In this document: positions 25,693-37,700 of the stretch, in pieces | Layout of the letters: each line of letters opens with the position of its first letter | Position numbering within the stretch: position 1 is the stretch's first letter | Origin: Diprion similis | Taxonomy: Eukaryota > Arthropoda > Insecta > Hymenoptera > Diprionidae | Length of the DNA: 64,000 nt | Assembly (NCBI RefSeq): GCF_021155765.1 | Contig: NC_060114.1 | Span: 15,075,501-15,139,500 of the forward strand | Direction: 5' to 3' | Notes under the pieces: generated by a model | The model's database searches: none | What the model saw: only the letters and a program-made list of their open reading frames with translations | What the model was told of the DNA's origin: nothing | Position numbers and translations under genes: made by a program

Positions 25693-27956
25693 TAGGTGCA
25701 TGCAGCATGACAGAGAACCGCGGAGGTCTTGGTGCTCGGATCTGAGAGGCTGCGGTATGCGTTTGTTCCCGAGCTTTTGCTAAAGGGTGTCGGTTTACGA
25801 GGGCCCAATATATGATTGCTGAGGCAAACTGAAACTGGTTATGGCCGTAAGAGGTGAATGCAACCGGCCTCGTTGTACCTACCTACCCAGAGACTACCTC
25901 TTCGGCTATTGGCGGAGGATGAAGCTCCAACCGCTTAACTTCCACGGTACACTACACTACACTCGACTAATTTATTATCGAGCAACGCAATTAACCGTAA
26001 TTTACTTACTCAAAAGCCTTGTTATATCCTCGTTCCTCACGGTATCATCTCCTCGGGCTAATCGTAAGATTTGCGACACTTAAATGTTCGTAGGATTATT
26101 TATTATTATTAATATCGTTATTTTTTTTAAATTATTTATCTAGTCTTGTATTAGGTATCTATATAGTGGTTGTAATTACAGTACCTAGTTCTGAGTACCT
26201 AGCAGATTTCCTCATCGTCTTGCGGTGCTCCGTTTAAAGTCTCTTTAGTAATTTTCAATTACTCGGCTTCTGCAGTTCAACTCGATTCACGACTATCGTT
26301 AATTTTTATTTTTCACCCGTTTTAACCGTTTAATGCAAGGAACAAGCTCTCTGCGCGCAACTGTTTTTAAATCGCAATCTAGCTACTTGGTAATAACTTT
26401 TCCATTTTGCAATGTAACTTCTCTTAGAGTTATTGCTTCGTAATTTCTTCTGCTATGAGATACTTGTACAGAGATAAACGCAAAGTTCAACTCACTACTT
26501 CCACAAACACTGCGAAGAAGCTCGTTTTAGCTTTTATGCGATGATTAGTTCGATACTTTCGCTTTTCGTTGAAACATGAATCGAAACGTTACATCTAAAT
26601 AAATTTTATAGAAATAATTGAAGAACGCTAGAAGAGTAACAATTGTTAAATTCAAACTGTTACTATTAATTTCATTCTTAAAATTCAACTACAACTATAC
26701 CAGTTGAATAAAATTCATTTTTGACACGGAATTTGTCTACACGATATACAATCAAATCGATTCGACATGGACAGTGAAGAATATACGAAATGAATTCTCG
26801 ACAGAATTACAATTTGTACTAAGAGCCTGAGAAGAGCTTTTCAATTACGTATAATAACTGCTTTTGCAATATTGCCAATCTCCCAAGGCATGATATTTGA
26901 TTAATTCGGCGCTGTAATTATAGGGTATAATTGTAAAATACTTTAATCAACGATGAGGTTTGTGCTTAGACAGTGACGTCAAGGCTTCTGCATTGATTCT
27001 CATCAGGCTATTAGTGCTGAAAGATCGTAATAAAGCAGTGTTCTTGTAACAAATTAATTTCAACACACAGGTTTCTTACAAATATCTTATTATGAGGCGG
27101 CACTTTGGGTCTTTGGCATTTACCCACGCGTGGTTTTGAAAGGCTCACCTCTAAAAATTCATTGATGTACAATGATTATATACTTATTTATTATACGTAT
27201 ATTACTTTAGCCTCTAGCCTGTCAGATTTAATGCGTGATATACTAGCCGTAGAAACAACCAATGATTACTATATTAATGTGACAAGGGGACGAAGCGAAT
27301 ATCATATATATATACGAGTGAAACCGATGATTCAAATAATGAAGAGAAAGTAAATTAAAGACGTGTATCGTGTACGAAGAACATTACTATATTCGGATCA
27401 GGGCGCTTCTGTTCATCGAAATAACATCGTACAATAAAAAAATTCACAACATTTACAACGTCTATATATGTATGTACACGTGATGTACTTTATTAAATTT
27501 TTTAATAAACAGATCTCAAGTTCTTCCGAGTCTTGAGAAAGTTTCCTATAATCACATCAAATCAATTGCGCTGTATAAAATAATGTCAAATGCAGTTTCC
27601 GAGCTGGAGTAGAAAAACAAGATGATAAAATACCCGGCGTTTAGAGTGTTGTTAATCCACCCTATACATGCATACATACATGTGTGTAACCTGCGAGATG
27701 CAACGGAGATAAAATTTATGCGGTCATAAAGTTGAAAGAAGTTGGAAAAAAAAATTCGTCGAAGTATATGGAAGAGAAAAACAGAAGAATAAAAGTAGCA
27801 AATGCAACGTAGCCAGATTCCGAGGAAATTTCTAACATGAACGACTCTTGTAAAGTTTCGAACTCTACGTAAGTCGTCGGGCATTAAGCATCCGCACCAG
27901 CGGCAGCACCTCACGTTAACTGCAATAAGTGCCTCTTCATCATGACCTCGGTGTTG

Positions 27957-28115
27957 TCAGCCCTGCGGAGTATACGAAATAGGCGTGTTCTCAACGGGCT
28001 CCACCTCCGTTTCCGTTTCGTCCCGTCTTTCGTTGCCTATGGAGGTATCTGGCTCGTGGTTTGCACCGGTTTCGGCCAACCCGACGCGATCCGATTCACC
28101 GAAAGTGAGAGACAT
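27957..28115 (-). CDS. Possible first exon or small ORF (hypothetical)
   Basis: A minus-strand ATG at 28115 opens 52 codons: MSLTFGESDRVGLAETGANH, then an acidic stretch and PVENTPISYTPQG, stop at 27957. An in-frame ATG at 28187 would extend it by 24 basic residues. A CCAAT box (GGCCAATCAG on the minus strand) lies near 28389-28398, at promoter distance. The peptide is hydrophilic and acidic, with no family recognised. A plus-strand frame is open over the same GC-rich stretch, so chance is a real possibility. Confidence 0.22.
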   Translation of the reverse strand: MSLTFGESDRVGLAETGANHEPDTSIGNERRDETETEVEPVENTPISYTPQG

Positions 28116-28399
28116 GCGCCTGAGGCACCTCAACCCGCGCAACCTCCCGGCATTATTGTGTCTCGCTCTCAGGCGCCGTTTCGCCATAATTTTTGCTCCA
28201 CAGAACTTGATGCTCGATATTCGGGGCAAAAAGTAATTCGCGTGGATCCGCGGCGCGCGCTTTTCGACTTGTCGAAACGACCATCTTTCACTCTCTCGGA
28301 TTCTCGTTTTTATTCTTCTTTCGTTTCTGCCTCACTCATCCGTCTTACCCCCGGTCACAAAAATTATCATAAGCCTTCTGCACGCGCCTCTGATTGGCC

Positions 28400-30944
28400 G
28401 TTTACATCCCGTTAAGAGGGGCAGATCCTCCACAGGGTGGGAGAAGGGAATACCGGGAGAAGAGAGGGGGATCAGGGGCTGGTAATACGTATAGCGGCGA
28501 GACGGATAGAGAGAAAGAGAAAGAGAGAGAGCGAGAGAGAAGGAGGTAATTGATTTCACGCGTGGGTAACCCGTCTTCCATTTACGTATTCACATGTATG
28601 AACAAGCATTATGTACACGTCGATGCATGGTTGTGTGTTTTGCATGTGTATATTCCAGGCGTATAATTTCCTCTCACGACGACCATACTGTATTGTATAT
28701 CAGACATCGTGTATTCCATACTTCATCTGCATAGTTACAAGCATGAGGAATTGCAATTCGTATCTTCACGTTGGATACGTGCGATGGCGTCAACGTGTAA
28801 CACGTTTACTTTATTGTTTATACATCTGTTACATCTTTGGCTTCACTTTACTTTTTATTTTTATGATATAGGTATGTATTTCGTATTTTGTATGCAATGA
28901 ACTTATAAAAATAAACACACTTCATACACAATATAGATTTTCTTATTATTTTATTACTCTTTCTGTCCCCGTTCAACTTGTGTCCAGTTTTTAAGAACGA
29001 AACACGCTTCGGGACGAACGTTTTTGATTGGTCAATATTCAATCGAATGCTTCGTTTAAATCGTATTCAATTTCGAAAGTTGGCTAGGTACCCAAAATTG
29101 GACTCTATTATTCTGCTGTGTAACCGCGCGAAGTACGGAATAATCAGAGATTTAAACGACCATCATTGGTTGTTTCGTCAATTATGAACTGAGTAATTAG
29201 TCGAAGAACTATTCGTCATAACTATATCAGATTGCAATTACGGGTTTCATACAATATAGGGAAATACAAAAATATGGAACAAATTCACCACAAAAACGAA
29301 GCAAAGAGGGGGGGAGGGGGGCGAAAATTAAAGAATTCAAATTATTTATATTCTAACCGTTACTTTTTATACCGGTTCAGCAGGCGAAGTGGATAACATA
29401 ACGCATCGCTCGGTAACTTCGGAATTTGGTGAGTGTTCGTTGGTAAGTAAGAGAACTGCACACTGCACTCGCGGGCAGAGTATTATGCAGTAATGGTAAG
29501 AATCAAGCTACGAATGTTATTGAAACGGCAGAGAAGTCTAGTTAAATACCCGTAACCGTAACCCAACACATGCAAACTCACCAAAGTTGCCGAATAATGA
29601 AGAAGTTACTCGGATGTCTCTGCTTAACTCTGGAAAAAACAAAAAGGAAACTTGAATTAATTTAGCAGACTGGATTGTCAGTTTCCAAATTAATTACTAC
29701 TGTGTCTACTTTCGTATTCACTCATCGCATGTTAAGATAAAAATTGTTTTAAACCCAACTATCGTAGATTATCAAACAATTATTAAAATAAGTATTCTTA
29801 CCTCCTCCAGGCTGTTTCACACTTTACATGAAGTAGTTCTCGTTACATCTGAAGTGAAATGGTACAGCGACGCACTTTTTACACTGCAATAAGAATATAA
29901 CACACTATTACTCACAAAATATACTTTGGTCAGATTTCATATCACTACAGACTGTTTGTGTCGAACAAAGTTTTTTTCCCATAATAATTCATGATGGGGT
30001 AATTTGAAGTTTAGACTTATAGCGTGGCGTGATTCGGAAAAGACAAACGAGTTGAGCGCACGCAGTCAAATGTTTACTGAATTGCCGTTGCAAGCGGGGT
30101 CAGGCGTTAATTTGAATTTTCCGTACATTTTCTGACGAATAAAACGTGAATCTGAATAAATAAAAAATGAGAGGAAAAACGCAAGGCTTGTCTTTTTTTA
30201 ATGTGAAACATTAGACTGGTCCTTAGATAGCCTCTAATAATTTTAGAATCTTGACCACGTCACTCCCTATATTTGTTCCAAATAGGTAAGTTTATAAAAC
30301 TATTTCAAAAAGACAATTTTCACTTTCATCCCCAATCTTTCACGCGAGGAGTGTACATTATGCCATTTAAAATATTTACGTTTTCAATTACCTTTCACCA
30401 GGTATATTTTATCGCGGTATCAAATATTTTCAGAAAATCTCTCACTATGTGACGTAAACGAGTATTAATCCAAATATGTATTTGATAAAAACACCAGCAT
30501 CGTCTATGAAGCACTCAATGTTGCAGATTATCATTACGTGAATATTTTCGGCGAAATTGGCAACTTGAACGAGATTGTCAATTCTTTATAATGAACTGCG
30601 CCGTTTCTGATTATCATGCACAACTTATTCACAAATTGAAGATAAATAAACATACAATCGTACTTTCAACACTTTCAATTAGCCGATCTCGTTGCGGTCA
30701 CTCGTTTTTTCCAACTACGGTCACTGTCACATCACTTTATATAATACACCGATTGTCATCATAGTAAAACTGCACTTTCGAATTATGCACCACATTTTCA
30801 ATATTTCTATGCAAACAACGCGACGCTCAACTGCGTGGCTACTCGCGCACTCACCGTGTGTAAATGACGTCAGAAACTTGTGCTCGAATTTATGCTGGTT
30901 CAAATTGCGCATGCGCACAGTAGGATTGTTCCGTTTTCTCATCT
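28400..30944. other. Gene-poor interval
   Basis: GA microsatellite at about 28509-28543; otherwise AT-rich, with no recognised coding exon. A perfect NRF1-type palindrome TGCGCATGCGCA is at 30906-30917, just before the palindrome described next. Confidence 0.4.
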
Positions 30945-30945
30945 G

Positions 30946-31092
30946 AGGCTGGAATTTCATGAGCAGCAGCAGCAGCGGTTTCTCACCGTCGAAGCATTCT
31001 GATTGGTTGACCAACCTAACCTAACCTAACGTTAGTCAACCAATCAGAATGCTTTTGTATGCTGGGAAATGCTGCTCATGAAATTTCAACCC
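30946..31092. repeat. Nested palindrome with CCTAA repeats and paired CCAAT boxes
   Basis: Two nested inverted-repeat pairs. The outer arms AATTTCATGAGCAGCA (from 30952) and TGCTGCTCATGAAATTTCAAC face each other. The inner arms GAAGCATTCTGATTGGTTGAC (30991-31011) and GTCAACCAATCAGAATGCTTT do the same. The centre reads CAACCTAACCTAACCTAACG, tandem CCTAA units like the insect telomere repeat TTAGG. A short (CAG)n lies in the left outer arm. The inner arms each carry an ATTGGTTGA CCAAT-type element. It may be a small fold-back element or a regulatory hairpin. Confidence 0.6.
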
Positions 31093-31209
31093 AACACGTG
31101 TGTTAGACTGATTAGACGTAAATTTGAAACTTACAAACGATTTAAATACATGTACTTTGCTGTTGAAGCGCATCATTTTCCTGACAATAAAATATAGGAA
31201 GTAAAATAA

Positions 31210-31571
31210 CCGTATTAGCCAGAATATAAGTCGATCCCCAATTTTTTACCCATGGTGCAGGACTTTTTTTTCGGATCCGATTATAAGTCGAAGTTCAGAA
31301 TACTTTAGCTTTTGCTTCATTTTACCCCAATCGCGTACATTTTTCTTTGATATACCTTATTACGAAGTTCGAATTTTCGATTTTCGAGATTAGGCGCGCA
31401 CGCACAGCGCGCGAATATTGGATTGCGAGAATGTTACAATTATCGGTCGATAACGAAATTCCCAATTGATAATGCAAATCTCCTAAAAAGTCCCGAATAT
31501 AAGTCGAGTACGGTTTTTAAGGGTAAAGTCGCTTACCAAAAACCTCGACTTATATTCGGGCCAACACTATA
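31210..31571. mobile_element. TIR element with GAATATAAGTCGA termini
   Basis: The left end CCGTATTAGCCAGAATATAA and the inverted right end TAGTGTTGGCCCGAATATAA share the core GAATATAAGTCGA. Two more copies of the ATAAGTCGA motif lie inside (about 31283 and 31500). Length is about 360 bp and nothing is encoded, as expected of a MITE. It sits about 130 bp beyond the NBAS stop codon on the 3' side. Confidence 0.6.
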
Positions 31572-31697
31572 GAAAAATAATGTATACATTCAGCTGTAAG
31601 CTTGGATAAAAATTCTCAGATTCACTGTATAAATAACATTTATATTTACAACAATGACACCACCGTATCGCTTAAGGTAGCATGTGTAAAAATTCAA

Positions 31698-31703
31698 TTT
31701 ATT
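31698..31703 (-). terminator. NBAS polyadenylation signal overlapping the stop codon
   Basis: Minus-strand AATAAA built across the last codon and the TAA stop (ATGAAATAAATTG). If used, the 3' UTR would be about 10-30 nt. The next part of the minus strand is A/T-rich. Confidence 0.5.
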
Positions 31704-34700
31704 TCATGAATAACATACCGAGCCCGGCATCAAACGTCTGCAATGCCCGAGGTAAACCATTAATAAAATTCCTCAGGGCAGCTGCTTGCGGTAGACATCG
31801 TTGTACGACTAATACGTCGCTCAAAATTTTTAAATTCTCTTCAATGTCAATCAAGTCGAAATTGTCAATTACTTCATCGAGAATTAACTTATAAACTATG
31901 TGATTTGGATGAAATGATCCGGTAAGATTTTTGAAGAATAACTCTTGAAGTATCGGTGACGATAGTTTCATGTCCTATGAAAAAAAAAAGATAATATATA
32001 ACAATTGGATTACGTCCTGTAAGGTGGAGTATTAATAGATCCAATCGATCTGTCGAAATATCAATTCACAATGATAACTCGAAAAAGACAAACATAATGG
32101 ATCTGATCACCTGATATTTCTCTTTTATAATTTGTACCGCTTCTTCGTGGAGGGATTTCTGATTCGAGCATAAATGTAGATAAATTTTCAGTTCCAAATC
32201 TGAGGAGACGTGTGTCTTACTCAAATATTCTCTCAGTACCTGGTAAAGATGAATTAATGAATACAACGAAAGATTTGCTAATCTTATCAGGCAAAAACTA
32301 AGAAATATTCATCAAAGACTCACCGTTTCAGACACAATTTGATGGGCCATAATTTCCTTACATTCTACCAGCCTCTGACTAGCAGAACAATCATTTTCTT
32401 CCGTAATAAGTACTTTAGTTAAATCGATTAATCTTAACGTCGGATGCTTATCCACGGTGGTAAATTCGGGGTTTTCAAATTTAGGCCACGAGATTAGTTT
32501 CTCTTTTATTCTGAAGTATTCGTCTTTGCCACTAATCTGGCAAATCAAATTTTCAAATTGTGCAAATCGATCTCCTTCCGTCATTTCAGTATCAGGAGTC
32601 ACTGATTCATGCAGTTCCGATTTTTCAAGTGGGCTTTTCTTGTCCTCGTCACTTTGGTCCGAAAAATCACCCCAGTCATCATCCCAGCCCGTTTCTTCCT
32701 CGTTCGATTCAAAGGATGAGACTTCGATGGAAAATTTGTCACAAGATTTTTTGTTCAAAGATTGCGACTGAGAGAACGCCTCAAGTTGTGCACCATTTTT
32801 CTCTTCATGTCTTTCCGGCTCATGAATAGGATTCGAATTATCTGTCCCGTTTTGCCCATCCTCCAAGTCAGCTAATTCGTCTTCAGCTTTGCAATCTTTG
32901 GCATTTAACAAGCACGAAGACCAGTAGGTCAGCCCTTCAGCTATCGGACAGTCTTGCATGTTAGCAGCAGCTTTTGTCATCCTCGATATCAACTCTAACG
33001 GATCATAATAGTAGCCCACCTTGTCTGGCTCCAGTTTCTTGTACAGTTCTAGGGAGTAGAAATAGGCAGCTAACTGCAGTCGCAGATCTGCGTCTGGTAT
33101 GTCGTCAAAGGCTGGTTTGACAAAATCATTATCACTGCTGCTAAGACTCAACAGGTATGAAATACCCAGCAAACAGTCTTCCGTGAAGACATGACGAGCA
33201 CACTCGACGAATACTGAAAAATTAAACGATTTCACTGGTTGTGGCAGAATTTAACTAAGGCTTCAGATACTTTCCATCAGGATTCCTAAATTTTAATATC
33301 AATTGTACAGAACTTACGATGGTCAATGCTGCTAATTTCAAATCCGTAGCTGGCGCATTCTCCAAGTAGGGCAACCCTAACTAGGTTTTGGCATAATTTG
33401 AATTTATTATTTTTTATATCCGGTAGCGAGTATTTTGTGTAATTAGTATCTAAATTGCTGATCGAGCAATCCCTATGCAAACTTTCGTAAAAGCAAGAAA
33501 AACTCTGAGGGTTCTTCTCTACGGCGTCTAACTTTAGTATTTGATCGTCTCCTTCGCACGAGTCGCTGCTTTGTCTGACAAAATTCAAGTTTAGGGTGTT
33601 TTTCCAGAAATTTCTATTTCCCACGTTCTTCAGCAATGAGTACGTCGACTTTTTCACCAGCTCAGCTGAGCTGATTACCATTTCGGTCGACGTCCCTATA
33701 ATGTTTGGCACTACAAACTCCTTGGACTCGACTTGAGGCTGAAAAAGTAACGAAATGTTTACAGCCATTAAGTAAACCATTAGTATTCGAAAAACCGGAT
33801 GCTCACTGTAGTCATTGCATCTGTAAATTCATCGTCACTGTCAGCCATTGTATCAGAAACTTCGGAAGGCAATAAGTTCTGCAGATCTTTGTGGAGTATT
33901 TGTATCTCGATTAAATGCATCCGTTGCAATATAGTCTCTAACAAATCAGTTGGACCACAGTTCATAGCGAAGGACAGGCACTTTTGCCTGAACTTGAAGT
34001 CTTGATATTCGTCGTCATTACCCAAATCAAAAATTATCTTCCATGCTGATGAGCTATTGTGGTCTATAAGCTGCTGGCAAATAGTCGCACAAGCACTGTA
34101 ATCTTTCACCTGAAATGAATTATCATAAAGTGTGAGAGTACCTTTCATCAAGAGAGAATAGTGACTGAAAAAGAATCGTAATTCACCTTACCTCATAAGC
34201 CTTTTGCGCGACAAGTTCCAAGACTTTGCCATCCCTGTTTCTAGAGTTGTATTTCTCGATCCTCAAGTACCTCGCCAGGTTAAGCAATCTCTGGGTACTT
34301 TTGTAGGCGTCTTCCTGACTGTTCAAACAGCTTTCGATTAACTTAATCCTATCTTGGCTTAGTCTGACTTGAAGTGGCAATACGTTTACGTTGAAGTCGT
34401 TCAAAATTTGTAGCGAACTTATGAGCTCGTATTCCTCTTTTATTTCCGGATTGTCGTCCTCTATGAGGTAGAGACATGCCCTGAAGAAGAAAAACTTTGA
34501 CTTTCTCGAATAATTTTTCAACATAATACGATACGTATCTTTGATAAATAGACACGAAAAAATTGGATTTTAGTTACTGTAAGAAATTACTTTGCTAGTT
34601 CCATGCTACTATCTGTCAAGCTTTTCGAGCTATTGAAGTACTCGGTACTTGCTTGCAATACCAATCCCACTGCTTTATCATAAGGCACTTTGAGCATAGA

Positions 34701-37700
34701 TTTTTCAGATTTCTTAGTCTCTATGAGACTCGTGCAATTCTGAATGGTCGTCTTCTCTCCAGAACTTAAACGAGCTGAGACACATATTTCGAAACATACT
34801 TCGATGTCGAGACAGGAAAACGTTGTTTCGTGAAGTTGAAGTATATCGTTTAATAATTGAGGCCACAAGTTTTCATTTGGTGGTAACGCGCTGTAGAATT
34901 TTCAATTGTTAATAAAAATATATACACTGATATATAGCTAATATTAACTGAAGTATTACTCACTTTACGTATCTTGCCATTTGAGTGAGCAGCATTTTAA
35001 CAGTCTCACGATTACTTTTGTTCTCTTGAATGTATTTTAGTGTAGTTTTTACATTGTATTCGCTTAGCACTCTCAAGCACTCGAGTTCCTGTTCGAGTTC
35101 TTCGATCGGCCGATAGATCTCTCCAGATTCCGCGTTTTCCTGACTGAACGGAATGCATTCAAATATACACTTGGCCTTTTCATACATCTTCAAATCTTTG
35201 CAAGAGTAAATGCAATCTAATGCCAGTTTCATAATAGCTTCTAAATCTCTGATTATCTCTGTATTCTGTGTCTGTTTTAAATGTTCAAAGAATTTCACTG
35301 GCAACGTTAAGTCGTCTTCGCTCAAGGACACTAAGTAATCATGTAATAGCTGCTGATGAGAACATCCTTGAGGCTGTGAATGCAAGTGGAAGAAAATTAG
35401 TTCTAAGAATGTATTACCTCGGAACAAAGAGCAGTAAATACATTATTCACTCACCGAGAGCCTCTCTTTTCTATGGATATAAGGAATGACGAGGTTTTTA
35501 ATGTTATCTACAAAATTTTTCTCATCAGATTTGCTCATCAATAGTCTTATCTTGTCGAGGTCTGAAAGTTTCTCCAATCGGGCTAGAGACATGTCCTCCA
35601 TGTTTACCTTGTATATCAAATCATCCAGCGTCTCTAATTCGAATATGAAATTCTCCAAGCCTTTGATATTCCGAGATTTGCCAATCCTTATCAGACTCAA
35701 AGCATTGTCCACCATGTAGCTGTTTCTCTCTATTTGATATGCGCGAGATTTGTACCATTTATTAAGCAGTTCTTGGGTGAGTGGCACATTCCTAAAATGA
35801 GTATATAAAAAATATTCTGTCCTCAAATAATCAGTAACGGATATAGCGATCGAGGCATACCTATAAGCTCTCAATGCTGGGTCACAGTCATAAATTAATT
35901 CAGAGCCGTCGTCATCGGACAGGCCCAGCGCCTTGCTGAATTCATTTTTTTCCGACCAATCTTTTTGGCGCAACTCTAGCTGGTCTGGTAAGAATAGTTG
36001 GCCTTCGTTGTCGCATTCTGGTAAAAGTTTTTCGTAATCCGTTGGTTTGAGAGTCTCGGGAAAGAAACTTATAACGGCAAGCCAGTGCGGCAGTATTTTA
36101 GCACTGTGATAAGTGAACATGATATCCACAGCCCGGTAATTACTGTCTTTTGCAAATCTGTACAATTGAATAATTTAGAAGAAACTAATTAAGTGTGAAA
36201 AATACTTAGGTGGATCAAACTATTTCAAGTACTAGAGAGTTACGAATGCCAGTTGGTGTTTATTTACATACCTAATAGCATTTTGTAGAGTGCTCAGTTT
36301 TCGGAATTCTTCATAAAAATTTTTATTATACATCGAGGGAGCTTCTAATATTATTTCATAAGTTTGCAATTTATCCAGATGGTCTAGAAGCTTTCGTCTG
36401 TACTTTACCATTTCCTTCTGACCCTCAGTCAACTTCTCAATATTTACTTGATCCAATATTTGATTTTCTTTCTGTATCTGTAGAAAATAAATAATGGAAT
36501 TAGGAAGACGCGACTACTTGAGTATTGAGATTCCGTATGAATAAAGTTAAATATAAAAAATACACTACCTGTCTCAAAGTTGCACCGATTTTATCCAAAT
36601 CGTCGTAATCCTCGTCCTCTACATCAGCAGGCGTAAACTTGCCGTCGTCCTTTACACCGATGGCTAATAAAGTTTCTAAATTTGCGCCTCGAAGTCCGAA
36701 GTTAAGAAGCTCTCGGGATGCTTCAATTGTGTCTGGTACACGCGTTACACACTCGTTTAGAACCCAAGATCTTTTGCTCACTTTACTCAAATGATTTTTA
36801 ATCGCATTTAGTGAAAACTCAGACTTGCGCCACTGTGTTTGGTACACCAAGTCAGTGTCCAGGTTGTAAGTGTTTGCCAAAGCTAGTGCCTCGCCGTATT
36901 CCTATATTTCATTATATAAAATTCTAGTTAAATTCCTCTTGTTACTTTGTGTGCATTCCTTAAATTTCATATTCAAGGGTGAATCAGATACTTTACTTCG
37001 ATATCGATCTTTCTAGAGTACAATTCCTCTGGAGTCGTACTCTTTAATCCCAATATTCTATATGTTCGGTGAATCAGTTTCGATTTTTTTCTCTTCGGCT
37101 GAAACCTTTCCATGTCAGTAATGGAGTAAAGAGCGCTTTGAAACAAACTCCCCGCATATTTCAGAGCCGTTGATCTTTCGTTTTCTTCTTCTTCTTTTTC
37201 ACTATCCGACGATGAGTCTGCAAAAAAAATTCAAGCATTGTAACAATCATGGTAAAGAATTTCGAATTATTATGTCTAAGTAAGTCTAAGGCCAAAAATT
37301 CGTGGTACCTGAATTTTGACTTTCATTTGTCGAATCTCTGCTCCTCTTTTTGCTCGTCAAAAATGTCTCGCAGTCTAAACTGAGGAAACCACGGTCTGGG
37401 CAGAGTTCGGATATTTGCGGCTGTCCGTATAAAAATTCTGGACTCGCACCTAGAAGGTTGCGCAAATTCTTGATCGAACAAACGGAAACGGATCCGCAGT
37501 ATCTTGCTATTATAACAGACTGTAAAAAGTTACTAACATTGCATTAGATTATTATATTATGATTTATGACATTAATAACGTAAATAAGTCAAACGTTATT
37601 ATGAGTTCATTATATTGAATAATTTCCCAGCAGAACGAGGTAGCAGAGTATTATTTTGCGACTATGAATGTGGGCATAAATTTTAGAGACAACATTCTTG

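Larger units (their letters stand above)
24550..28112. other. FoxB upstream region and gene-poor interval
   Basis: The minus-strand FoxB promoter should lie in the first few hundred bases; the start site is not resolved. A GC-rich patch at 25030-25320 carries a short plus-strand ORF (25153-25311). Microsatellites: GA at 25335-25366 and TA at about 25659-25692. The rest (25850-27950) is AT-rich with no recognised gene. Confidence 0.4.
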
